Shown piece by piece: positions 56,848 through 64,000 of a DNA stretch of 64,000 nt. The DNA is from Bdellovibrionales bacterium RIFOXYD12_FULL_39_22. GTDB lineage: Bacteria; Bdellovibrionota; Bacteriovoracia; Bacteriovoracales; Bacteriovoracaceae. The DNA lies in NCBI GenBank assembly GCA_001770205.1, contig MEQL01000039.1:260787-324786 (forward strand), in the 5' to 3' direction. The position numbers and the translations under genes were made by a program. Positions within the stretch are counted from its first letter, which is position 1. Every line of letters starts with the position of its first letter. A model generated the notes under the pieces. It made no database searches. It had not been told where the DNA came from and saw only the letters and a program-made list of their open reading frames with translations.

Positions 56848-57363
56848 CTATTGCTCCACTCCCAATACAATAAACTTATACTGAGAGTAGCCTGCTTCGG
56901 CCGCGGTGTAGAGAAGTTTTTTAACATAGTCAAACTTAATGGACTTATCCATAACTAAATTCACTCGTCCGGTAAAATCTACCGCATTAGGAGAGGTGTT
57001 TTTTATTTGTTTGATCAGCTCTTTTTTCCTCACCAACTCATTAAATAATGGAACTATACGTCGCCCTTCTCGATCATAACTATTTTTTGTTATTGCAGTA
57101 CTATCCAAAATCAAAGTGTCATCCACCCAGATTTTACTAGGAGAAACCTGCACAATAACTCCGGCACTATTTTGCTTCGTAGAGATTGTATTTGGAATAA
57201 CTACTTCTTTGGGAATATTGATTAATTCTCCCGTAGCATTATAGTTTTGAATTAAAAAAACCATGGTTATAACCACGATATCTAGAACAGATGTTATGTC
57301 TAAATTCACTAAGGGAATTCGCCCTTTCCTACTTTTATTTTTGACAGATTTTTGTGTTACCAT
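56848..57363 (-). CDS. ExbD/TolR-family motor protein (second copy)
   Basis: This 171-residue protein has a basic cytoplasmic start and one membrane helix with the proton-coupling Asp in LDITSVLDIVVITMVFLIQNY (Asp about residue 28), followed by a periplasmic domain. It is the last gene of a TolQ-TolR-TolR operon. Two TolR-like subunits behind one TolQ is the arrangement of the Myxococcus AglR-AglQ-AglS gliding motor. The start is convergent-free and 26 nt after the previous gene. Confidence 0.82.
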   Translation of the reverse strand: MVTQKSVKNKSRKGRIPLVNLDITSVLDIVVITMVFLIQNYNATGELINIPKEVVIPNTISTKQNSAGVIVQVSPSKIWVDDTLILDSTAITKNSYDREGRRIVPLFNELVRKKELIKQIKNTSPNAVDFTGRVNLVMDKSIKFDYVKKLLYTAAEAGYSQYKFIVLGVEQ

Positions 57364-57389
57364 AGTAAACCAACCTGGCCAACTGTTAT

Positions 57390-57917
57390 TTATCCCTGAA
57401 TATTTCCAAAAATTATATTATCGAAAAGGGCATCATCTCTTACATCAATATTGTCTTTGTCTTTTTTATAAAAGGCCGGGTCTGTCGATAGTAACATCCG
57501 CACCGTGTCCATTATTTTGACTAGCTGTTCATATTCAATATTAGCAATAGGCTCCAATATCACCGTTTTTTCTTTCTGATTGGAAACTTTTAGATTTACC
57601 AAAAATTCGTGCAACTGAAAGGTATCATACTCTTCTGCTATCTTCCCAAACTCTTTAACTAGCGCGGACGGGACTCCTGTCAAAACTTGAATTTTTTCCG
57701 GCAAAATTTTTATTGTTAGTGCCAGAGGTTTGTCTTTATTTTCTGGAGGAGTACTGTCAGAAATAATAGGAACGTCACTTGCTATTTCAATCAGCTTGGT
57801 AAAAGTTGCTGACATCAACAAGAAAAATATAATTATAAAAAATCCATCCATAATGGGAACAAGATCCGGAGTAGTGACTGCTTTCTTGGTGCGTTTTCTG
57901 CTGGGTGGTTGATACAC
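57390..57917 (-). CDS. ExbD/TolR-family motor protein (first copy)
   Basis: This 175-residue protein has an N-terminal basic segment (PPSRKRTKKA), a membrane helix containing the conserved Asp in DLVPIMDGFFIIIFFLLMSAT (Asp about 24), and a periplasmic part with LEPIANIEYEQLVKIMDTVRML and TDPAFYKK. It couples proton flow with the TolQ-like partner encoded 15 nt upstream. It is homologous in layout to the following gene but clearly diverged. Confidence 0.85.
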   Translation of the reverse strand: MYQPPSRKRTKKAVTTPDLVPIMDGFFIIIFFLLMSATFTKLIEIASDVPIISDSTPPENKDKPLALTIKILPEKIQVLTGVPSALVKEFGKIAEEYDTFQLHEFLVNLKVSNQKEKTVILEPIANIEYEQLVKIMDTVRMLLSTDPAFYKKDKDNIDVRDDALFDNIIFGNIQG

Positions 57918-57932
57918 AAAAATATCCTCTTA

Positions 57933-58619
57933 CTATTTTTCTTTTTCGTCTTTGGTGCCAATCAAATCTAACAATTTCACCGAATATTCATCAATCTCGG
58001 CAATAATTTTTTCGGCCTTGCTGGCCAAAAAAGTATGAAAGATCATAACGGTGATGGCGGAAAGTAGGCCAATAAAGGTTGTATACATGGCAGTAGAAAT
58101 ACCCGCGCTTAAAATTTGCGCCTTCTGGGCCGGATCGGCCGAAGAGATACTACCAAATGCTTGAATCAGACCTTGAATAGTTCCCAACAATCCAAACAAG
58201 GTTGAAATAGTCGCCACCAACTGCATCCAATTTAAACGCACTTCCAATTTAGGAATAACTTCTAAGGCCGTCGCATCCAACGCATTTTGCATTTGTGATA
58301 TTGAAGAAGTCGCACGCTTAAGGCCACTTTTTAAAACTCTTGGAAGACTAGCATTGGTTCCAGAACAGGCCCTAATTGCGCCCTGTATATCGTTAGATAA
58401 AATATACCTCTGTAACTCATTCATAAAGGAGGCACCATCGACATCATAGCGATAGGCAAGTTTGACAAACTTTTCTAGGCCAATGGCCAATCCAACAATC
58501 CAGACAAACAAGATGACCCACATAAAAATTCCTCCATCTGTCATATAGATGGCGATTGTATTCATAATAGATGGATCAGTTGCTATTGTTGCTACGGTTG
58601 TGGCGGTTGTCGCTTCCAT
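57933..58619 (-). CDS. MotA/TolQ/ExbB-family proton channel (AglR-like)
   Basis: This 228-residue protein has three membrane spans: GGIFMWVILFVWIVGLAIGL, then the TolQ core WMQLVATISTLFGLLGTIQGLIQAFGSI, then AGISTAMYTTFIGLLSAITVMIFHTFL. The GLLGTIxG motif and the ISTAMYTTFxGL segment define the family. The N-terminus before the first span is a short Thr/Ala-rich stretch. With the two TolR-like genes after it, it would form a proton-driven motor. Given the Glt-like cluster at 17.6-26.0 kb, a gliding motor is favoured over a TonB/Tol energiser; that is inference. Confidence 0.88.
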   Translation of the reverse strand: MEATTATTVATIATDPSIMNTIAIYMTDGGIFMWVILFVWIVGLAIGLEKFVKLAYRYDVDGASFMNELQRYILSNDIQGAIRACSGTNASLPRVLKSGLKRATSSISQMQNALDATALEVIPKLEVRLNWMQLVATISTLFGLLGTIQGLIQAFGSISSADPAQKAQILSAGISTAMYTTFIGLLSAITVMIFHTFLASKAEKIIAEIDEYSVKLLDLIGTKDEKEK

Positions 58620-58735
58620 GCGTAAAACTCCTTTTACAATTTAGGTGGTTACAAGATTATTGTATTTAAAAAAAGGCCAATGGGGTAATAGAATTGTGAA
58701 GGAACTTTTTGCCGAAGAGATCTTCGCAATAGTGG

Positions 58736-59317
58736 TCAATAGTGGTCAGGAAAAAGCTTGCGTTCAATGCCCTCAATAAGCATATGAATGACCTTTATAT
58801 GAATTTCTTGAATTCGTGCAGTGGAATTTGATTCTACAATAATGGGAAAATCCACCATTTCCTTGAGTTTTCCTCCACCTTTACCCAGCAGCCCGACTAC
58901 CTTCATGTCTTTTTTCTTTGCCGCCAAGGTAGCATTGATAATATTGGGAGAATTTCCGCTGGTTGAGATGGCCAACAAAAGATCTCCTTTATTTCCCCAC
59001 GCCTCTACGTAGCGAGAAAAGATAAATTCATAACCAAAATCATTGGCCACACAAGAGATATGGGCAGGATCTGAAATACTAACCGCGGCAATTGGTTCTC
59101 GGTCTTTTTTAAAACGGCCGGTAAGCTCTTCCGCAAAATGCATAGAGTCACAGATCGAGCCACCATTGCCACAGCTATAGATGCGTCTATGGCACTTAAC
59201 GGTATCTGCCAAACAATCACAAGCACTATTTAGCAGCGCAATATTTGCTTTATTTCTAGAAAATTCCTGTAAAACAGTTTGTGCTTCCGCCAAGGAGACT
59301 ACGAAATGATCAACCAT
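58736..59317 (-). CDS. gmhA: sedoheptulose 7-phosphate isomerase
   Basis: This 193-residue SIS-domain protein has the GmhA signatures YSCGNGGSICDSMHFAEELTGRF, LLLAISTSGNSPNIINA and the C-terminal ESNSTARIQEIHIKVIHMLIEGIE, where Glu and His bind zinc and substrate. It makes heptose 7-phosphate for the LPS core, supporting a Gram-negative envelope. GAGAGG precedes the ATG. It is 12 nt downstream of trxA and likely in the same transcript. No other heptose gene is nearby. Confidence 0.9.
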   Translation of the reverse strand: MVDHFVVSLAEAQTVLQEFSRNKANIALLNSACDCLADTVKCHRRIYSCGNGGSICDSMHFAEELTGRFKKDREPIAAVSISDPAHISCVANDFGYEFIFSRYVEAWGNKGDLLLAISTSGNSPNIINATLAAKKKDMKVVGLLGKGGGKLKEMVDFPIIVESNSTARIQEIHIKVIHMLIEGIERKLFPDHY

Positions 59318-59329
59318 TGCTGGCCTCTC

Positions 59330-59653
59330 TTATGCTAATTCTTTTAAGCTTTTTATGATTTCTGATTTGGGCTGAACGCCCACAATGGTTTTTTGCAATT
59401 TACCATCTTTAAAAAACATCATGGTTGGAATACCTCTAATCTGAAACTTTTGAGCAATTTCTGGATTTTCATCAACGTTTAACTTAACGATTTCCGCCTT
59501 ATCTTGAATTTCTTTAGAAATCTCTTCCAAAACTGGCCCTAGTTGTCTGCATGGGCCACACCATTCGGCCCAAAAATCAACCAGAACTGGTTTTTTAGAT
59601 TTTAAAACCTTTTCATCAAAATCATTTTGGTCAACCTTTGTTACGTTTGCCAT
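59330..59653 (-). CDS. trxA: thioredoxin
   Basis: This 107-residue protein starts at ATG 59653, which has AAGGAG about 8 nt upstream; an in-frame ATG 54 nt earlier would give an unusual extension. The active site is FWAEWCGPCRQLGPVL, with cis-Pro in IRGIPTMMFFKDG. It is a classic cytoplasmic thioredoxin by length and sequence. Confidence 0.94.
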   Translation of the reverse strand: MANVTKVDQNDFDEKVLKSKKPVLVDFWAEWCGPCRQLGPVLEEISKEIQDKAEIVKLNVDENPEIAQKFQIRGIPTMMFFKDGKLQKTIVGVQPKSEIIKSLKELA

Positions 59654-59750
59654 CTCTCTGCTCCTTAGTTGTTTGATCGGTGAGTTTAGCATAGAATCAT
59701 TAACCAAATTTGTATATAGTAATGTTTTTATGGCTTGATCGAAAAAAGTT

Positions 59751-60248
59751 ATGGCGGATAGAAATTACCTTATAAAAAATAATATTCGTGTTGCAAAAAT
59801 GGCGCGCCTCATTGCGAAGGCCATCGATCTTTTTATTGTAACCATTCTAACTTTCTTTTTATACCCGATAGGAATTCTTTTTGCGGTGGCCTACATGATT
59901 GTCTCCGACTCCATTCAAGAGGGGCAGTCCGTTGGCAAGCGCTTTATCGGATTTGCTGTAATCTCCCTAGAAGATGGCCGCCCCTGCTCCATTAAACAGT
60001 CTGCAATTCGCAATCTCCCGATAATTATTCCTCTCTCTCTGGCAATAATTCCCTTTGCCGGCTGGCTTTTTTCTTTTTTCGTTGGCCTCCCCCTTATCGC
60101 ACTAGAAATTTATCTTTTATACCATTTAGATTCTGGCCATCGTTTGGGAGACGTAATGGCCGATACCTCTGTCGTTGCCTCTACTAAAGATGCTATACCT
60201 GTCAATGGTAAAAAAGCTCCTGGAATAGTTGAATCAAAATATGTCTAA
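59751..60248 (+). CDS. RDD family membrane protein
   Basis: This 165-residue protein has the RDD hallmark as ARLIAKAIDLFIVTIL (R...D), then QEGQSVGKRFIGFAVISLEDGRP, three hydrophobic spans, and GHRLGDVMADTSVV at the end. RDD proteins are inner-membrane proteins of poorly defined function; some are sodium/proton antiporters. It overlaps the polA start by 8 nt, so the two are probably co-expressed. Confidence 0.8.
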   Translation: MADRNYLIKNNIRVAKMARLIAKAIDLFIVTILTFFLYPIGILFAVAYMIVSDSIQEGQSVGKRFIGFAVISLEDGRPCSIKQSAIRNLPIIIPLSLAIIPFAGWLFSFFVGLPLIALEIYLLYHLDSGHRLGDVMADTSVVASTKDAIPVNGKKAPGIVESKYV

Positions 60249-62862
60249 ACAACCAAGTAAATTAATAATCATTGATTTAAGCAATTTTATTTTTCGCGCT
60301 TTTTATGCTATCCGCCCACTGAACACTCCCGACGGAACACCGGTCAATGCAGTTCATGGCGTTCTTTCCATGCTTTTAAAGCTTCTCTCTGATTACCAAC
60401 CAACTCATCTATTAATTGCCAAAGATTCTGGCCGGGATACTTTCCGACGCGAAATCTATCCTGATTATAAGGCCAACCGCAGCGAAACTCCCGCCGAACT
60501 CATTCCACAATTTGCCATTATCGACCAGCTTATTGCGGCCATGCAGATTCCCGTTGTGGCCCGAGCTAAATTTGAAGCAGATGATGTTATTGGAAGCGCA
60601 GTTACCCAGTGGAAAAATGAATTCGATTCTATTTTGGTGGCCACCGGCGATAAAGACATCATGCAGTTTGTGGATGATAAGGTAAAAATTCTCGATACCA
60701 TGAAAGGGCAAATTTTAGGTGTCGAAGAAGTTATAAAAAAAATGGGTGTTCGCCCATCACAAATTGTTGATTACCTCTCCATTATAGGCGATAGCTCTGA
60801 TAACATTCCTGGAATGAAGGGCATTGGCCCCAAAGGGGCCAGCAAGCTACTAGAAGAATTTACCACCTTAGAAAAATGCATTGAGATGCGAGCAACTTTT
60901 CACGGAAAAAAATTACAAGATGCTTTTTCTCTACACTTAGAAGACGCGCTGCTTTCTAAAAAACTAGTAGAAATTGTGGTAAACATCGACTTGGGAATTA
61001 CTCCCTCCATGTCCCAATATAATTTTTCTCCCACTCCTCAATTATATGAACTACTTCATTCATTGGGTTTTAAATCCATGTTGGCAAAGATTGAATCCAT
61101 CCGGCCCAATCCGCAGGCCCCGGCCATTGCTCAGAACAGTTTTAACTTAATCGTTGTTGATGACACACAAAAACTTAACGCCTTTGAACAATTTCTTACA
61201 GGCAATACTACTTTTGCCACCCATCTTAGCTATGACTCCACTGATTTATTTACTCGAAAAATAACCACCTTCACCATTGCGGGAGAAGGCAGTGATGTCT
61301 ATTTTTTATCTCCGGCCAATCTTTCTCTCAATCTCGATAATTATCTATCTCAGCTTTGGCCCATACCAACAAAAAAAATAATCTCTGCCAATCTAAAAGA
61401 AGATTTTAAATATCTGCTCGCACACAACATTGACATTCAGGCAAAAAGTTTTGATATAACCCAGGCGCACTATGTTATTGATCCCGGGAAAAATCATACC
61501 CCTTCTTCAATTATTCAAGAGCTTTTTCAAACAGATCTTGAAGAATTAGGTGGCCATTTTGGGAAACAAGCCTACTACGCCCTTAAAGCATATCCTCTTC
61601 TACTTTCAAAGCTAGAGCAATTGCAACTCTCCTCCATCTATTTTGATGTGGATACTCCCATGCTTTTAATTTTGGCAAAAATGGAATTGGCCGGAGTATT
61701 ACTCAACGGAAAATTTCTGCGCACCCTAGAAGAGGAGTTTGAATCCAAACTATCGTCTATTGAAAAGTCTATCTCCAATCAACTTCAAGATGGATTAAAC
61801 GATATTAACTTAAAATCCCCCAAACAAGTCTCTGAATTATTATTTGAAAAATTAAAACTGCCCATTATTAGAAAAACCAAAACGGGAAACTCTACTGACA
61901 CAGACGTTTTACAGGAATTAGCGGCCATGAATCTCAGCGAAATTCCCTCCCTTATTATTTCATATCGTGAAATAGATAAGCTTCTATCTACATATGTGAA
62001 GGCCCTTCCCCAATTAATAAATCCAACCTCCCGGCGGATTCACACAATCTTTAGTCTTAGCACGGCGGCCACCGGAAGACTTAGCTCTCTTCATCCTAAT
62101 TTGCAAAATATTCCCGTTCGCACAGAAGAAGGACGAAAAATTCGCAAGGCCTTTATCGCCACTCCAGGAAAGCTTCTTCTCTCCGCCGATTACTCCCAAA
62201 TTGAATTGCGTATTCTGGCGCACATGTCTGGTGATCCTAAAATGATACAGGCCTTTGCACACAACGAAGATATACATCGTCAAACCGCCGCAGAAATTTT
62301 GGCAATTCCATTGGCCGCGGTGACTAAAGAGGAGCGCTCTCGCGCAAAGGCCGTCAACTTCGGCCTTATGTATGGCCAATCTTCTTTTGGATTAGCGCAA
62401 GAATTAGGTATCTCGCGCAATGACGCTAAAGATTACATTATAAAATATTTTGAGCGTTTTGCGGGCGTGAAAACTTATCTTGACTCCCTTCGTGAATTTT
62501 GTGAATCCCACGGCCATGCTCAAACCTTACAAGGCCGCAAGCGCTTCATTCCCGAAATTCATTCACAAAACCGCAATATTAAGCTTTTCGGTGAACGCAT
62601 GGCCATTAACAGCCCTATTCAAGGAACGGCCGCTGATTTATTAAAAACTGCTATGATTAGGATAGAAGCAGAAATGAATCGCCTTCATATAAAATCTAAA
62701 ATGCTTATCCAAGTTCACGATGAATTGATTTTTGAAGTCGAAGAGAGCGAACTTGGACAAATGAAGCAGATCGTTCGTGAAAAAATGGAAAATGCTGCGA
62801 CATTAAAAGTACCTCTTAAAGTCGATATGAAAATTGGGGTTAATTGGTTTGATTTAAAATAA
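60241..62862 (+). CDS. polA: DNA polymerase I
   Basis: This protein of about 873 residues has an N-terminal 5'-3' exonuclease domain (IIDLSNFIFRAFYAI, YPDYKANR, KFEADDVIG, ILVATGDKDIMQFV, IVDYLSIIGDSSDNIPG). A middle domain in the place of the 3'-5' exonuclease follows. The polymerase domain has ATGRLSSLHPNLQNIPVRT, LSADYSQIELRILAHMSGD, RAKAVNFGLMYGQSSFGLA and IQVHDELIFEV. In the middle domain the DxE of exo I is replaced (THLSYDS region) and exo III ends YALKAYP without its Asp, so proofreading is probably absent. ATG 60241 is preferred over a TTG 12 nt earlier. Confidence 0.95.
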   Translation: MSKQPSKLIIIDLSNFIFRAFYAIRPLNTPDGTPVNAVHGVLSMLLKLLSDYQPTHLLIAKDSGRDTFRREIYPDYKANRSETPAELIPQFAIIDQLIAAMQIPVVARAKFEADDVIGSAVTQWKNEFDSILVATGDKDIMQFVDDKVKILDTMKGQILGVEEVIKKMGVRPSQIVDYLSIIGDSSDNIPGMKGIGPKGASKLLEEFTTLEKCIEMRATFHGKKLQDAFSLHLEDALLSKKLVEIVVNIDLGITPSMSQYNFSPTPQLYELLHSLGFKSMLAKIESIRPNPQAPAIAQNSFNLIVVDDTQKLNAFEQFLTGNTTFATHLSYDSTDLFTRKITTFTIAGEGSDVYFLSPANLSLNLDNYLSQLWPIPTKKIISANLKEDFKYLLAHNIDIQAKSFDITQAHYVIDPGKNHTPSSIIQELFQTDLEELGGHFGKQAYYALKAYPLLLSKLEQLQLSSIYFDVDTPMLLILAKMELAGVLLNGKFLRTLEEEFESKLSSIEKSISNQLQDGLNDINLKSPKQVSELLFEKLKLPIIRKTKTGNSTDTDVLQELAAMNLSEIPSLIISYREIDKLLSTYVKALPQLINPTSRRIHTIFSLSTAATGRLSSLHPNLQNIPVRTEEGRKIRKAFIATPGKLLLSADYSQIELRILAHMSGDPKMIQAFAHNEDIHRQTAAEILAIPLAAVTKEERSRAKAVNFGLMYGQSSFGLAQELGISRNDAKDYIIKYFERFAGVKTYLDSLREFCESHGHAQTLQGRKRFIPEIHSQNRNIKLFGERMAINSPIQGTAADLLKTAMIRIEAEMNRLHIKSKMLIQVHDELIFEVEESELGQMKQIVREKMENAATLKVPLKVDMKIGVNWFDLK

Positions 62863-62878
62863 TAACAAGGAGTATGAA

Positions 62879-63265
62879 ATGAAACAAAGTAAACTAACTA
62901 CGGTTGTGAGCATTATTTTCGTTCTTTTGGTTTTCTCGATCATCACTGGTTTTTTCCCTGAGAACTCAACTTTTACTATAAATGGCACAGAAATTAACAA
63001 TCCTATTGTTAATTTCTTTGGTGGAATCGTAGGCCTAATAATTTCCACTGTTGTGCTTTTTTGTGTGGGGATTTTACTTCTTTTTATTTTTTCAGGACTT
63101 GGAGCTATCTTTCTTTCTGTCGGCCTTTTTATTATCGCGTTAATGGCAACTATTGCTCTTCCCTTTTTACTACCGATTATAGCTCCCTTGGCCATCCTTT
63201 TTGCTTTTTTATATTTCCAGCGGAAAAAGAACAAAAACGAACCATCTATTACCAATGCTGCATAA
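62879..63265 (+). CDS. small multi-span membrane protein
   Basis: This 128-residue protein has AAGGAG 8 nt before the ATG. It has an N-terminal hydrophobic span (TTVVSIIFVLLVFSIITGFF), a short polar loop, two or three further hydrophobic stretches, and a basic tail (FQRKKNKNEPS). I do not recognise it. It follows polA by 16 nt and may share its transcript. Confidence 0.6.
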   Translation: MKQSKLTTVVSIIFVLLVFSIITGFFPENSTFTINGTEINNPIVNFFGGIVGLIISTVVLFCVGILLLFIFSGLGAIFLSVGLFIIALMATIALPFLLPIIAPLAILFAFLYFQRKKNKNEPSITNAA

Positions 63266-63378
63266 ATTTATCTGGGTGTTGCCCCCCAATATAAAAAAAT
63301 CCTTTTCTAGATGATCCTGTATTTTCAGGCAATTACCTGTTGTAGATTTATCTTTAGAACTTTCTTTTTTTGTCACCC

Positions 63379-63406
63379 TTGACAATGATCCAAGCCATAT
63401 TAGATT
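63379..63406 (+). promoter_or_regulatory. probable promoter of groES-groEL
   Basis: A consensus TTGACA (63379-63384) is followed, 16 bp later, by TAGATT (63401-63406). The transcript would start near 63413 and have a leader of about 50 nt before groES. The same stretch, CTTGACA...CCATATTA, also partly resembles a heat-shock sigma-32 promoter, with a short spacer. No CIRCE inverted repeat is present; only one weak half-like CGCTAA is seen. Confidence 0.5.
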
Positions 63407-63464
63407 GTTGCACGCTAAACAAACTAACAACGTCAACAGACTATTTTATAAACTGGAGGTTCAA

Positions 63465-63755
63465 ATGCAAGTACGACCATTACATGACAGAGTTCTAGTT
63501 AAGAGACTAGACGAAGAAACCAAAACCGCAGGCGGAATTATTATTCCTGACACTCACACCGAAAAACCATCTCAGGGCGAAGTTGTTGCCACCGGCAAAG
63601 GAAAAAAACTTGATGATGGCACCATTAGTAAAATGGATGTTAAAGAAGGTGACAGAATTCTTTTTGGCAAATATGCCGGAACAGAGGTGAAAGTTAACGG
63701 CAAAGAACTTCTGATAATGAAAGAAGATGACATCTTGGGAATCATAGAAAAATAG
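63465..63755 (+). CDS. groES: co-chaperonin GroES
   Basis: This 96-residue protein starts at ATG 63465 with GGAGG 5 nt upstream; reading from an earlier start would add about 20 non-family residues. The GroES core is complete: [42 protein letters not shown], the mobile loop around [15 protein letters not shown], and [27 protein letters not shown]. It caps GroEL in the folding cycle. groEL follows by 46 nt. Confidence 0.97.
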   Translation: MQVRPLHDRVLVKRLDEETKTAGGIIIPDTHTEKPSQGEVVATGKGKKLDDGTISKMDVKEGDRILFGKYAGTEVKVNGKELLIMKEDDILGIIEK

Positions 63756-63798
63756 TAAAAAAAATCGATAATCATAATATTAAAAAAATTAGGAGTAA

Positions 63799-64000
<202 letters not shown>

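Noticed and set aside
63361-63464. Possible CIRCE (HrcA) operator upstream of groES
   Set aside because: Only a weak half-like CGCTAA is present; the paired TTAGCACTC arm is missing.

Overview
The window reads as the chromosome of a Gram-negative, chemotactic and probably gliding bacterium. It encodes LolA, lipoproteins with lipoboxes, outer-membrane barrels, two methyl-accepting proteins and a TolQ/TolR-type motor. It also carries a gene set resembling the Myxococcus Agl/Glt adventurous-gliding machinery. This content and the moderately AT-rich DNA fit the Bdellovibrionota/Oligoflexia or a nearby former deltaproteobacterial lineage. That placement is inference; there is no rRNA in the window. 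A striking compositional signature is the tetranucleotide GGCC, which is very frequent in housekeeping genes (15 copies by eye in 17581-18540) but rare in the accessory patches (3 in 3721-5340, 2 in 51121-52080).

Layout. 1-7.9 kb is an accessory zone. It holds a five-heme cytochrome, an AAA/DUF4143 ATPase, a complete IS1595-family element with a perfect 8-bp target duplication, the lipoprotein gene that element split, a twice-frameshifted HExxH metallopeptidase gene, a Bro-N/DinD-like protein, and a HigB/HigA-like toxin-antitoxin pair. 8-17.5 kb is core: a DTW-domain tRNA modification enzyme, a chemoreceptor, lolA and smc, and an ATP-grasp/GNAT/receiver operon. 17.6-26.0 kb (minus strand) is a gliding-type envelope cluster: barrel, TPR proteins, TPR lipoprotein, small exported protein, and FHA-TM-TonB-like protein. 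It lies downstream of an AddAB-like helicase-nuclease pair (26.1-31.8 kb). A second DUF4143 ATPase follows. Next comes a 3092-residue RCC1/Calx-beta/GLUG surface lipoprotein with a 33-unit hexanucleotide repeat (33.1-42.4 kb).

42.6-50.8 kb holds hutI, a LysM-like/barrel protein, a ferritin-VIT fusion, a TlpA-like thioredoxin, a prepilin-like peptide, glpK coupled to a second chemoreceptor, and an exported alpha/beta-hydrolase. 51-52.3 kb is a small GGCC-poor accessory patch. 52.3-64 kb is core: a soluble lytic transglycosylase that appears to use a CTG start, a HAMP protein, an Mrp/ApbC ATPase, a TolQ-TolR-TolR motor operon (AglRQS-like), gmhA, trxA, an RDD protein, polA lacking proofreading residues, and groES-groEL (cut by the window end).

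Points most worth a second look: (i) a lipoprotein family built of three four-cysteine repeats, recoverable by removing the IS and one target duplicate; (ii) two paralogous ATPases, each with a three-half-site palindromic operator abutting the start codon and no Shine-Dalgarno; (iii) the genome-wide-looking GGCC excess that separates native from imported DNA; (iv) the Agl/Glt-like machinery split over two loci. No CRISPR array, tRNA or rRNA gene was recognised.
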